Position numbers and translations under genes: made by a program. Shown piece by piece: positions 25,537 through 34,494 of a stretch of DNA of 45,778 nucleotides. Each line of letters starts with the position of its first letter. Position 1 is the stretch's first letter. This stretch comes from Candidatus Rifleibacteriota bacterium (lineage in GTDB: Bacteria; Riflebacteria; Ozemobacteria; Ozemobacterales; Ozemobacteraceae), in NCBI GenBank assembly GCA_029560455.1, contig JAKQKW010000169.1, forward strand, positions 1 through 45,778. The letters run 5' to 3'. Below the pieces are notes generated by a model that was not told where the DNA came from, did not search any database, and saw only the letters and a program-made list of their open reading frames with translations.

Positions 25537-28418
25537 TCTGTCTCCTCCAGACTCGCAAGCTCGTATGCTTCCTGATTTTCGTGCTCGACAAACCTGAAGT
25601 TGTCAACCGATTCATAGACCAGTGGCGACACCATAATTCTGGTATAACGACCGTGTCTCGACATTGACTCAAGTTCTTCAGCCGCGTTTCTGGCCGTTCC
25701 GACAACGGTATAATCACTGCGCTGCACTGCTGTAACAGTTCCAGACAACAATTCGCCACCTTCTATCCCAACCCCTATGTCGTAAATAAACTTACCCCGT
25801 TGACGGCGGCTCAGACAGTTTTCCTGATGGCGCTTCATCATGGCAACACCAGCCTTGACAGCCTTTTCACATGCGTCCGGGAGCGATTTTCCGTGAAAAA
25901 CAGCGAGAACTGCATCCCCGATAAATTGCTCAACCAGTCCGCCATTTTCCCTGATACATTCAGACATTGCGGCCAGGTGCTCGTTAAGCATTTCGACGAC
26001 CTCGCGAGCCCCATATTTTTCACCTATCGATGTAAAAGACCTGATATCAGAGCAGAGAACCGCTCCCTCGCGTTTGGCCAACCCTTCTTCACCAATTTCT
26101 ACAGCATGTGAAACCTGATGATCAAGAGCTGCCGAGACAAAGCGGCCAAGATTTCGCCTTTCCTTCAGACCTTCTACCATCTGGTCGAAAGCCATGGTCA
26201 TCCGGCCGAGTTCATCTTCCCGGTTCAGATGCAGCTTTGTCGAATAATCTTCTTCAGCGATGCGCTTCAGACCATTTTCGACGCCGAGCAGCGGACTTAC
26301 CAGGTAATCGGCGGTCAGTCGAGAAATGAGAAACACCGGCAATGCCATCAACAGAACGATGACAGACAGTAACAGTTCCTGACGATAGGCCATCTCACGA
26401 AAAGCTCTGAAAAAGACCACGTTTACCACAACCGAAGAGCCAGACTTAACGCAAGGGTAAGCAATCACCAGCTTGTCATCAGACTGTTCGATCAACTGGC
26501 TGCGGGTAACAGTCGCAAGATCTATCAACCGGCCGGCAGAATCATTGATAATCCCGGCTTCCCGACTTTGCGGCGGCGGAAACAGCATCTTTGTCTCAGC
26601 CCGCTCAACCACAGTTATCGCGTAGAAGTTCTCGTTATAGATTTTCTGCATGCTGGTGATGGTTTCACGCAGATAGTTTTCAAAAATCTCGGTAATGTCG
26701 AAACGGAAAAAATACCAGTTCATCGGCTTGCCGCCGACAAGAACGTAATTCTGATAGATGAGCTGCTTTTCTTCGCCAAGATCGACAAATTCAACGTCGC
26801 TGCGGTTACTGAGAAAGATTCTCAGAATTTCCTGCCCGGTGCGACCATGAAAAATACTCATTTCGGGCTCAGGCCCGATCATCAGCTCCGGGGCAATCTT
26901 GTGATAGGCCTTTTTAACCCAGGTTGAATAAAACCCGCACGCCTGCTCTTCTTCGGCCTTTTTGTCGAGAGAACCGGGCAGAAGATAACACTGATTGCCA
27001 AGACCAGACTTATCGGGCGGGTAAATATATATAGCCCCATTCTTGAGTCCGGCTTCAGAAAAATGGCCAATCATGCGATTAGCTGCTTTCTGCCATAAAT
27101 CCGGATCCCAGGATGAGATTTCCTGCATCCAGTCACTTTTCACCGTCCAGCGACGACAGGCATCGCGAAACTCAGCCATGATTACTTCACCCGAGGCGTC
27201 AGCCTCTTCGAGTTGTTGCAGAGCGTCTTTTACCGCTTCCTGCTCACGACGGAAGGCGGCAGCATCAATATGAAAAATGCCGGCGACAAAGAATACGAGC
27301 AATGGCAAAATCCCCACCACAACAAAAGTCAGGGTCAACCAGTGCTTCAGGCTTATTCCCACAGGTCTGCCGCTGATCAGAACCTTGCAGAAAACCAGAA
27401 TCCAGCTCGAAAAAAAGAACAGGCGCAGAAGAAAGCTGACTATCGGCTCCTGCAGTTTCATTTCAGGATTATCGCGACTGAGAACCCAGATTTCATAGGG
27501 AACGGCATAATCGATAAAATCTCGCATAATCCTGACGCCCTGATAGTCCACAAATTTTCCGGCCGGCACCAGTCGATCCCTTTCGAGGGGCTTGCCAGCT
27601 ATCTTTTCATAAAGAGCAAGAATTCGCTGTTTCTGCTCTACCGGCACCGTTGCATCAAAAGCCGGTCGAATAGACGGGTCGACAAACTCAAGTGGCATAA
27701 GCACCGAACAGATCGAAACGTTTTTTTCGCTGAGAGAATCGGCAACCCGACGCATCAACGGCAACCGGTCTACATCCCCTGCAGGAAACAACTGCAGGTA
27801 AGCCAGCAAAGAACCGTCACTGCCGCTGCAGATATCCCAGAATACCAGTTGCAGTTCGTTTTCAAACATTACTCTTGCCACTCTGCCCTTGCGGTGAGAC
27901 GCCAGCACCTGAAAATCGAGAACATCGCCAAATGCTCCACGCACAAGACTGTCGAGGGTTGCTGCCTCCACCGGTCGGCCAAGCTCTTCATAAACAAGAC
28001 CTTCAAGAATACGCTTGAAAAACCTCTGTTTCTGCACGGTAAACCCGGGACCGGAAAACATCCGCAGGCCGGACTCAGGCCTGAATATGCCTGCATAGTT
28101 CAGCCGCGGCTGCATTTTCGGAGAAAAGACCGTCTGCATGTCAGCCATGAACCTGGCGCCTGAAAAATCCTTCGTAAAACCGGCTTTCTGTCTGGCTTTC
28201 TTAAAAAGGAACTGCCGGTGGCAAATCTGCTGCTCGATTGACCAGAGAGATTTGAAAAGTTGCAGATAATTGCCGGCACGGTGCTCCCATTGCAAAATTT
28301 CACGCTCATGCTGAATCAGAGCGCGCTGATGCTGATTATATTCAAGCAGCCCAAATGGCAGAAGCGTCAGGAAGAATGCAAATACCAGAGGTAATGCCAT
28401 CTTCAGTCGTTGGTTCAT
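25533..28418 (-). CDS. Membrane class III cyclase B3 (C1-like half, Arg and Lys lost)
   Basis: 961 residues. TM1 (~8-27), periplasmic region, TM2 (~330-347), TM3 (~360-381), periplasmic region, TM4 (~681-705), HAMP (~706-757, NREDELGRMTMAF), cyclase domain (~782-961). Both metal aspartates are present, Asp791 (LCSDIRSFT) and Asp835 (QFIGDAVLA). The base-contact Lys is Gln831 and the transition-state Arg is Glu915 (SDYTVVGTARNAAEELE), while Thr904 and Asn911 remain. This is a C1-like half matched to A3, which follows it with a 4-base overlap. The gene order (B then A) is the reverse of the first operon. ATG 28418 has AGAGG six bases upstream. Confidence 0.9.
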   Translation of the reverse strand: MNQRLKMALPLVFAFFLTLLPFGLLEYNQHQRALIQHEREILQWEHRAGNYLQLFKSLWSIEQQICHRQFLFKKARQKAGFTKDFSGARFMADMQTVFSPKMQPRLNYAGIFRPESGLRMFSGPGFTVQKQRFFKRILEGLVYEELGRPVEAATLDSLVRGAFGDVLDFQVLASHRKGRVARVMFENELQLVFWDICSGSDGSLLAYLQLFPAGDVDRLPLMRRVADSLSEKNVSICSVLMPLEFVDPSIRPAFDATVPVEQKQRILALYEKIAGKPLERDRLVPAGKFVDYQGVRIMRDFIDYAVPYEIWVLSRDNPEMKLQEPIVSFLLRLFFFSSWILVFCKVLISGRPVGISLKHWLTLTFVVVGILPLLVFFVAGIFHIDAAAFRREQEAVKDALQQLEEADASGEVIMAEFRDACRRWTVKSDWMQEISSWDPDLWQKAANRMIGHFSEAGLKNGAIYIYPPDKSGLGNQCYLLPGSLDKKAEEEQACGFYSTWVKKAYHKIAPELMIGPEPEMSIFHGRTGQEILRIFLSNRSDVEFVDLGEEKQLIYQNYVLVGGKPMNWYFFRFDITEIFENYLRETITSMQKIYNENFYAITVVERAETKMLFPPPQSREAGIINDSAGRLIDLATVTRSQLIEQSDDKLVIAYPCVKSGSSVVVNVVFFRAFREMAYRQELLLSVIVLLMALPVFLISRLTADYLVSPLLGVENGLKRIAEEDYSTKLHLNREDELGRMTMAFDQMVEGLKERRNLGRFVSAALDHQVSHAVEIGEEGLAKREGAVLCSDIRSFTSIGEKYGAREVVEMLNEHLAAMSECIRENGGLVEQFIGDAVLAVFHGKSLPDACEKAVKAGVAMMKRHQENCLSRRQRGKFIYDIGVGIEGGELLSGTVTAVQRSDYTVVGTARNAAEELESMSRHGRYTRIMVSPLVYESVDNFRFVEHENQEAYELASLEETE

Positions 28419-28504
28419 CTGTGACCTCTCGATCTGCCAGATATCTTAACCTATTCAGGATTGATTATCCACCAGCCGGGGAGAAGTTTTGACGGTTAAG
28501 CAAC

Positions 28505-28533
28505 TTTACAAACCGGGCAAAAACATTTAAATT
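28505..28533 (+). promoter_or_regulatory. Possible promoter of the Sel1 lipoprotein gene
   Basis: TTTACA at 28505-28510, a 17-base spacer, and TAAATT at 28528-28533, about 30 bases upstream of the ATG at 28563. The -35 is a good match and the -10 only fair. Confidence 0.4.
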
Positions 28534-28562
28534 CGAAGTAACAATTGACTAAGGAACCATAA

Positions 28563-29051
28563 ATGAAATCGCTATACCGCTGTTTTGCTTTAATGTTGCT
28601 CGCCCTGCCGGTGCTGTTTTTCACCGGTTGTTGCAGCCGCAAAGCATCTCTGGAAGAAGCTGGCAAAGCTTATCAGAGCGGCGACTTCGCCAAAGCGGCT
28701 TCGATTTTTGCTCCTGCCGCCGAAAAAGGTGACCCCGAAGCTCAGGTCAACATGGCTTTTATGTACTACTGTGGCATGCATGTGCCTAAAGATCAAAAAA
28801 AAGCAGCTGAACTATATCGCCTGGCCGCTGACCAGAACCATGCCAACGCCCAGTTCAGCCTCGGCACCATGTATGAAAATGGTGAAGGTGTCGAACGCAG
28901 TTTTGTTGAAGCCTACTTCTGGTATTCACTGGCCGAAAAGCAGAATGACAAAGACGCCCAGCGCCTGCGCCGTGAGCTTGAGCTCAAGCTCAGCAAAGAT
29001 CAGGTTACCAATACAAAAAAACGCATCTCTGCCTGGAAGCCGGTAAAATAA
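28563..29051 (+). CDS. Sel1-repeat lipoprotein
   Basis: 162 residues. An N-terminal lipoprotein signal has a lipobox ending FFTGC (Cys ~23). After it come three or so Sel1-like helical repeats, seen as AYQSGDFAKAASIF, DPEAQVNMAFMYYCG and NAQFSLGTMYENGEGV, then AYFWYSLA. Sel1 proteins act as protein-binding adaptors, often at the envelope. ATG 28563 has AAGGA seven bases upstream. It is monocistronic, divergent from the B3-A3 operon with a 144-base spacer. A link with those membrane cyclases is possible but unsupported. Confidence 0.88.
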   Translation: MKSLYRCFALMLLALPVLFFTGCCSRKASLEEAGKAYQSGDFAKAASIFAPAAEKGDPEAQVNMAFMYYCGMHVPKDQKKAAELYRLAADQNHANAQFSLGTMYENGEGVERSFVEAYFWYSLAEKQNDKDAQRLRRELELKLSKDQVTNTKKRISAWKPVK

Positions 29052-29053
29052 AA

Positions 29054-29080
29054 GCCAGACAGAAATTTTCTCTGTCTGGC
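29054..29080. terminator. Intrinsic terminator-like hairpin between convergent genes
   Basis: Perfect 10-base stem, GCCAGACAGA (29054-29063) with TCTGTCTGGC (29071-29080), seven-base loop, starting two bases after the Sel1 stop. The following T tract is broken (CTTGTCTATTT), so efficiency is uncertain. Confidence 0.65.
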
Positions 29081-29103
29081 CTTGTCTATTTGAGCAACTA
29101 TTT

Positions 29104-30039
29104 TCAGCCGTCGCGGGTGATTTTTTCGATCAGTTCTTTAAGCACGGTCGGAGCTTTGTCGTGATCTATCTGACAGGTGCCAGCGGCATGATGGCCACCA
29201 CCGCCATATTTTAACATCAGTTCACCGACATTGGTTTTTGAAGAACGGTTGACAATCGACTTGCCGACCGCATAAACGGTATTCTGTTTCTGAAAGCCCC
29301 AGAGAATGTGAATAGAAATGTTACATTCGGGGTTTAGCGCATAGATCATAAAGCGGTTGCCGGCGTGAATCACCTCTTCATCGCGCAGGTCGAGAACGAT
29401 CAGGTTGTGATAAATCTTTGAGCAGCGCCGCAGCTGCTCACGAAATTTTTCTTCCTGTTCGAAATAGAGATCGACGCGCGCTTTTACGTCAGGCAGTTCC
29501 ATGATTTCGTCGATGGTAAGATCTTTGCAGCAGTCGATCAGATCCATCATCAACTGATAGTTCGAAATACGGAAATTTCTGAAGCGACCAAGGCCGGTGC
29601 GTGGATCCATGAGGTAGTTGAGCAGTACCCAGCCCTGCGGGTGCAGAATTTCATCGACGCTGAACTGAGCAGCATCAGCCTTGTCAACCGCTTCCATCAT
29701 TTCTTCAGAAATATGCGGAAATCGTTCCCTGCCACCATAATAGTTATAGACGACTCGCGCAGCAGACTTGGCAGTCGCTTCGATGATGTGATTTTCGCGC
29801 TGGCCATCATTGCGTATCGTTTCGCTCAGATGATGATCAAAAACCAGATATGCCCCGTTAACATAGGGCAGATTTGTGGTTATATCACGATCAGTGATCT
29901 CAATTTTGCCATCCTGCATGTCTTTCGGGTGAACGAATTTGATATCGTCGATCAGGCCGAGATCTTTAAGCAGCACAGCGCAGACAAGGCCGTCGAAATC
30001 GCTGCGGGTTACCAGTCGATACTTTTTTTCCTCTGTCAT
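29104..30039 (-). CDS. DHH-family phosphoesterase (exopolyphosphatase-like)
   Basis: 311 residues, cytoplasmic. Motifs: SDFDGLVCA (metal Asp pair), VFDHHLSE (the DHH motif), a VDKADAAQ segment (further metal Asp), and a C-terminal DHHA1-type KYGGGGHHAAGTC. The family hydrolyses phosphoester or phosphoanhydride bonds (polyphosphate, pAp, short oligonucleotides or cyclic dinucleotides). The substrate here cannot be told, and proteins of this layout are commonly labelled exopolyphosphatase-like. No class III cNMP phosphodiesterase activity should be assumed. ATG 30039 has GGAG five bases upstream. Confidence 0.88.
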   Translation of the reverse strand: MTEEKKYRLVTRSDFDGLVCAVLLKDLGLIDDIKFVHPKDMQDGKIEITDRDITTNLPYVNGAYLVFDHHLSETIRNDGQRENHIIEATAKSAARVVYNYYGGRERFPHISEEMMEAVDKADAAQFSVDEILHPQGWVLLNYLMDPRTGLGRFRNFRISNYQLMMDLIDCCKDLTIDEIMELPDVKARVDLYFEQEEKFREQLRRCSKIYHNLIVLDLRDEEVIHAGNRFMIYALNPECNISIHILWGFQKQNTVYAVGKSIVNRSSKTNVGELMLKYGGGGHHAAGTCQIDHDKAPTVLKELIEKITRDG

Positions 30040-30200
30040 AAAAGCTCCAGCTTGAGAGTTATTGCAGTTAATTTACCATGGTCATGTGGTAAATTCCAGA
30101 AAACTGAGGAAAGTTTTGCGACTGTTTTATTGTCGAGGCGGCAATTCTTGCCTTTGCACCCTCCATGCGTGTAAACTGAATAAAGAAACCGGAGGAGATA

Positions 30201-32276
30201 ATGCCAGGAGTGACAGGACAAAGCAGACGTGCCGGGGTTGCCATGTTTTCGGCAATCTTTGTCATGATCATCGTCGGGCTGCTGGCGATGCAGTTTCATT
30301 ACATGACACGTCAGGCCCAGTCGACCGCATTCCGGTTCCAGACTTCGGAACTGGCAAGACAGCTCGCTGCCTCGGCCATGGAAGAAGCTTTCATGTATGT
30401 TCACAACGAAACCGAAAATCCGTCCGGCGCCCTCTTCAACAAGTTAGTCAGCCGTTCAACTGAGATAGACGCATCTACCACCAGCCTGGACAACAAAAAC
30501 AGCAAAGGCACAACGATTCCCGTTGCCCTGACTCTGGCTCAGGCCGCCGCCATGCCGATTGGCTCACGTCTGAAAATTGAAGCGACTGCCAGAATCGTCG
30601 ATTTTCGCAATACCGATTCAACCGGCGCCCGTTACTACGAAAACGAAGGGGTTGGCACGATTGAACTACGGGTAACCGTAGAACCGAAACCAGAGTTCAA
30701 AAAGCAGCTGCAGGGCGCCTGCACGATAACCAGACACCATGATTACAAGGTCGTAACCATTGTCTCGCGTCGTGACAACTCAACTCAGCGCAATGCATAT
30801 GCCAACGGTTTCATTCTCGACTACGCTCTTTTCGTTCGCAACGGCCAGGAAGAATTCGAAACCAGCGGCGGATTAAGCCTGAATCCCGTGAAGCAGAAAC
30901 TCTCTGTCGACCAGACGGGCCTTTCGCCGTCGCAGTTCGGCAAAATCTATCTCGGAAACAGGCGCAACAACAGTGTTTATCTCAACATCGGTTCAGCCAA
31001 CACCGATTTCATACCCGAGCCACGCAAAAAGGAAAAAATGATCGAAGTCGACGACCAGACCGTCTTCAAGCTGCTGCCCCAGTTTTTTAATCAGGTCAAA
31101 GCCCAGGCGCAAAAAATTGTCAACGACAAGGGTGCCAGTCTGAAAGGTTTTTCGATGAACGGGCATAAGGCATATTTTGAATATCAGCGACTGCCGATCA
31201 CTGACGAAGCCCTGGCGCCAAAGGGCGATCTGAAAGACACGAGATTATTGACGCATGCGGCTGAACTGAAATACAAGAACAAAAAAGAATCGGAAGAACT
31301 TTTTCAGGGTATCAGGTTTCTGCCTGAAGATTCTCTGACCGACATTCTCGAAGGTGACATCAGACAGCGTTATTTTCACCACGGTTATTTTTATGTCGAC
31401 ATGAGCAGCTGCAAAATCTGGGTTAAGGCCAAAAAAAGCGGCAAATCAGAGTCAGAAACGATCGAAATCACCGACCCGGCACTCATAAACCAGTTCAAAA
31501 ACCGCCTGATCCCATGTTTCAATGCCGATCATATCGCTGCGGTTACCGGTGGTTCGCCCAATGCAATTACCGGCAATTCGATTGACCTGGTATATCTGAA
31601 CAACAACATTGCCAACACCAACTCCGATGTACTCTGCCGCATTGACGCAGAAAACCGCTATCTCAAAGGCAGCAACACCACACTGGCCCACCCCGGCATG
31701 TTTCACTTCAGAAATGCCGGATCAGTTGACGACCCGACCCTGTCTTCCGTTCCATTTGCCCATATAAACCTCTGGGCCCGACGCCTGGTCACCCGCAAAC
31801 AGCTTGAAGAATTCGATATCTACCGGCCCGACCAGAAAAAACTCAACCTGCGCGGCGTGGTAGAACTCTCTGAGGCCATTACTCTCGGCGAAACCGGCGA
31901 CCTGGAATATGAGGGCTGCGGCGTTATCGTTGCCCCCGGCATAACTTTACAGGGCGGGCTCAAGCGTAAAGCCGGCACAGACTCCATATGCGTTCTGCTG
32001 ACCCGCGGCCAGGCTCTTCAGGTAAACACAGAAAGTAGAGTTGAAGCAGCTCTGGTCAGCCTTGGCCGCAACGACCGCAATGGCCAGGTAATCGCCGGTA
32101 AAAAGCTCGATCTGCTTGGCTGCGTGGCTGCAGATAATCTGAATCTTGCGAAATGGGCCGAAGGGGTCGACCACAAGATTGTTTATGACCCGGCTTTTAA
32201 GCGCAACAACGACCTCTATCAGGTTAATATTGCCCGCTGGGTAACCTTTGAACGGATGGTCGAACAGGACGAATGA
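30201..32276 (+). CDS. Large PilX/GspK-like pseudopilin-cluster protein
   Basis: 691 residues. One N-terminal hydrophobic helix (AMFSAIFVMIIVGLLAMQF, ~14-32) is followed by an amphipathic helix (RQAQSTAFRFQTSELARQLA), the layout of PilX-type minor pilin assembly proteins, without a classic GFTLIE site. The large exported part is mainly beta, and its end (~560-670) has repeated hydrophobic turns (ITLGETGDLEYEGCGVIVAP) like a short beta-helix. GGAGGAG stands just before the ATG at 30201. The 3' end overlaps the next gene by 4 bases (ATGA), so it belongs with the two prepilin-like genes that follow. Confidence 0.7.
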   Translation: MPGVTGQSRRAGVAMFSAIFVMIIVGLLAMQFHYMTRQAQSTAFRFQTSELARQLAASAMEEAFMYVHNETENPSGALFNKLVSRSTEIDASTTSLDNKNSKGTTIPVALTLAQAAAMPIGSRLKIEATARIVDFRNTDSTGARYYENEGVGTIELRVTVEPKPEFKKQLQGACTITRHHDYKVVTIVSRRDNSTQRNAYANGFILDYALFVRNGQEEFETSGGLSLNPVKQKLSVDQTGLSPSQFGKIYLGNRRNNSVYLNIGSANTDFIPEPRKKEKMIEVDDQTVFKLLPQFFNQVKAQAQKIVNDKGASLKGFSMNGHKAYFEYQRLPITDEALAPKGDLKDTRLLTHAAELKYKNKKESEELFQGIRFLPEDSLTDILEGDIRQRYFHHGYFYVDMSSCKIWVKAKKSGKSESETIEITDPALINQFKNRLIPCFNADHIAAVTGGSPNAITGNSIDLVYLNNNIANTNSDVLCRIDAENRYLKGSNTTLAHPGMFHFRNAGSVDDPTLSSVPFAHINLWARRLVTRKQLEEFDIYRPDQKKLNLRGVVELSEAITLGETGDLEYEGCGVIVAPGITLQGGLKRKAGTDSICVLLTRGQALQVNTESRVEAALVSLGRNDRNGQVIAGKKLDLLGCVAADNLNLAKWAEGVDHKIVYDPAFKRNNDLYQVNIARWVTFERMVEQDE

Positions 32277-32737
32277 AAAAACGGGGCTTTTCACTGCTCG
32301 AAATAATCATTGCCATGGCATTTCTGTCAGTGGCCATCCTCTCCATGTTCTGGATGAACCGGGCATCAAATCAGGGCTCCATGGACGCTTATTACGAATT
32401 TCTCGCGTTCTCGCTCGCCCGTGAACCAATCGAAGTTTTTCGTGGCTTTGGCTATGACTATCTTAAAATGATTGCCGACGGCAATATTTCGCCACCTGCC
32501 TGGTACCCGGTCGGCGTCATGAAGGATATCGAGTTCGACCTGATGTCAGACATGCAGTATCCGGCTGAAGCCAGGCTCTTTCAGCGACTGATCGAGCTGA
32601 CCCCGGTGACTGCAGGCAAACTGAAAGGCATGCTTATAAAGGTAACGGTGGCCGCGAAGGGGCAGAGTCGCGTCGAAGTCTGGATGAGCCGGAAGGCCGT
32701 TTCCCTTGAATCTCTGGTAATGGAGCGCCCAAAATGA
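32273..32737 (+). CDS. Prepilin-like protein (PilV/GspI type)
   Basis: 154 residues. Class III signal with predicted prepilin peptidase cleavage in KKRG/FSLLEI, Glu at mature position 5 and a hydrophobic stretch to about residue 25. The exported part is short and lacks cysteines. It overlaps both neighbours by 4 bases, so the three genes are translationally coupled. The pilus or type II secretion ATPase, platform and peptidase are not in the window. Role inferred: minor pseudopilin. Confidence 0.85.
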   Translation: MKKRGFSLLEIIIAMAFLSVAILSMFWMNRASNQGSMDAYYEFLAFSLAREPIEVFRGFGYDYLKMIADGNISPPAWYPVGVMKDIEFDLMSDMQYPAEARLFQRLIELTPVTAGKLKGMLIKVTVAAKGQSRVEVWMSRKAVSLESLVMERPK

Positions 32738-33480
32738 AATTAAATCAACGGCGCCAGGCTTTCACTCTTGTCGAAGTCATGATTGTGCTTATCTGCACGG
32801 CATTATTGATGGGGCCGATTTTTCTCGTGCTGCGTTCGAGCACGAAAACCTCGCTGAAGGGAATGCTGCGCATCGACACGACCCTTGAAGCGAGACGGGT
32901 GATCAAACAGGTCTATGCTGATCTGAAGATGGCCTGTTTTCCGTTGCCATACAATTCAATCTATAACTTTTCCGATGTAATGCAGGTAAGCGGCACCCCG
33001 CCGCAGAATTCATACCGGTTCAACACGTTTCCGGTTCATCAGCGGCTCAATGATATTTTCGCCAGTCAGGGCAGCGGCGTCAACTTCCGCAATGTCTCTG
33101 AAGTTACCTATCGGGTCGAAGAAAGCAAAAATCCTGATAATCCCTTTATGCGTCTTGTCAGAACTGAATCTTTCGGCGGCAAGGTGAACACCAGGATTTT
33201 GACCGAGCGGATCAACTTTTTTGAAATCAAACCCATCATGCTGCAGCCATACGGTAAAAACCAGTTTTATTTTCTCGTGACACTGCAGCTGATCGATGCG
33301 GTTCACGCCAGTGACATGAAGGGCAGAACCGCCGGTACGAAACTCGGCGAACTTCAGAAAGACGTCATTCTCGCCGACTTCTTCGACGTGGTGTACCCGG
33401 AATTTTTTCATGCGGCCTGGAACCAGACACGCGTGAACCCCAACTGGCACACTCAGATCCGCAGTCCTGAGGCGCCCTGA
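32734..33480 (+). CDS. Prepilin-like protein (PilW/GspJ type)
   Basis: 248 residues. N-terminus RRQA/FTLVEV gives a prepilin cleavage site with Ala in place of the usual Gly at -1, and Glu at +5, followed by a long hydrophobic helix. The exported domain has EARRVIKQVYADLKMACF, typical of GspJ/PilW proteins. Third gene of the coupled cluster. The following DNA (33481-33500) is A+T rich with no stem, so termination is unclear. Confidence 0.82.
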   Translation: MKLNQRRQAFTLVEVMIVLICTALLMGPIFLVLRSSTKTSLKGMLRIDTTLEARRVIKQVYADLKMACFPLPYNSIYNFSDVMQVSGTPPQNSYRFNTFPVHQRLNDIFASQGSGVNFRNVSEVTYRVEESKNPDNPFMRLVRTESFGGKVNTRILTERINFFEIKPIMLQPYGKNQFYFLVTLQLIDAVHASDMKGRTAGTKLGELQKDVILADFFDVVYPEFFHAAWNQTRVNPNWHTQIRSPEAP

Positions 33481-33563
33481 TTTTTTTTAAAAAATTCTGC
33501 AACAAATAAAACTTTCACTTCGTAAGTCAGGTAGATTCAACTGTCTGCTCAGGAGGTCAATTT

Positions 33564-34466
33564 ATGTTCATGTCAGTTTTGCGAAATTCGCTGTTCATTT
33601 CTCTGTTGCTCATGGTTTCCGTAACGCTTTCAGGCTGCAGCGTCGATTTTGGTGCAATTTTCAGCGGTCTGAAGAATGTTATCGGCAACATCAGCTCTGG
33701 TCTGGGCAGTTTCATCGAGAAGGGTGTCGGCATGGCCAAAGACTTTATCGGCAAGGCCAAAGAATTTGTCACCCCGATCATAGACAAGGGCAAAGAAATA
33801 TATGACAAGGTAAAACCAATCGCCGACAAGGTAAAAGATGGTTTTGACAAGGTGCAGAATGTTGTTAACAAAGTTCAGGATGCCGGCAACGCCATTTCTG
33901 ACTTTGGCAAGCAGATGAAAGAAGGCGGCAACGATGCCGTCGGCAACAAAATTGACCAGAATGCAGCAACTAATGAAGTCGTAGCCTCGCCTGACGATGA
34001 AGATGCAGTTATCACCATCCGCCCCGAAGGTAATGCCACGGCATCAGCCAATGTGGCTGCCAATGCTACCGCTTCTGCTGCGGTCAACGCTCTTATGACT
34101 CCGGCTGAACGCGAAGCGGTCACGAAATCGGTAACTACCAACGTTAATCAGATCAGTGCCGCTGTCGACAGTCTCTCGAACAATCTCAAACAGCTCAAGG
34201 TTTCAGATGCCGAACGCAAAGCCACCGAAGAAAAGATCAAAAAACTGCGCGACAGCCTGAAGGCAGTTCTCAAAGACCCGACTTCAAAAGAAGCTCAGGC
34301 TCAACTGAAGGCCGCCAAGGCCGATGTTGACGGCCTTGCCGCTACCGCCAAAAAATACGCAGACCTGGCCAAAGGTACTATTGAATCGGTCAAGAGCACC
34401 GTCAGCGGTCTCGAAAACAGCTTCAACAGTATCAAAGACTCTTTTTCTTCAGTTTTCAACAAGTAA
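33564..34466 (+). CDS. Lipoprotein with long amphipathic and coiled-coil helices
   Basis: 300 residues. The signal ends in a lipobox LSGC (Cys ~23). Residues ~40-135 are amphipathic repeats with regularly spaced Lys and hydrophobics (GKAKEFVTPI, KGKEIYDKVKPI, KVKDGFDKVQNVV). An Ala/Asn-rich linker (~145-180) leads to a second helical part (~190-300) with heptads. The pattern is reminiscent of apolipoprotein-like or LEA-like helices, but no family is recognised. AGGAGG stands seven bases before ATG 33564. The anti-sigma-like gene follows after 28 bases, so the two probably share a transcript. Confidence 0.75.
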   Translation: MFMSVLRNSLFISLLLMVSVTLSGCSVDFGAIFSGLKNVIGNISSGLGSFIEKGVGMAKDFIGKAKEFVTPIIDKGKEIYDKVKPIADKVKDGFDKVQNVVNKVQDAGNAISDFGKQMKEGGNDAVGNKIDQNAATNEVVASPDDEDAVITIRPEGNATASANVAANATASAAVNALMTPAEREAVTKSVTTNVNQISAAVDSLSNNLKQLKVSDAERKATEEKIKKLRDSLKAVLKDPTSKEAQAQLKAAKADVDGLAATAKKYADLAKGTIESVKSTVSGLENSFNSIKDSFSSVFNK

Positions 34467-34494
34467 TCACGCCCATCCGCAAGGAAGGTAGACT

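Noticed and set aside
33505..33545. An ECF-sigma promoter upstream of the lipoprotein gene
   Set aside because: AAAACTTT and CGTAAGTC are present but only about 8 bases apart; ECF promoters need roughly 16-17.
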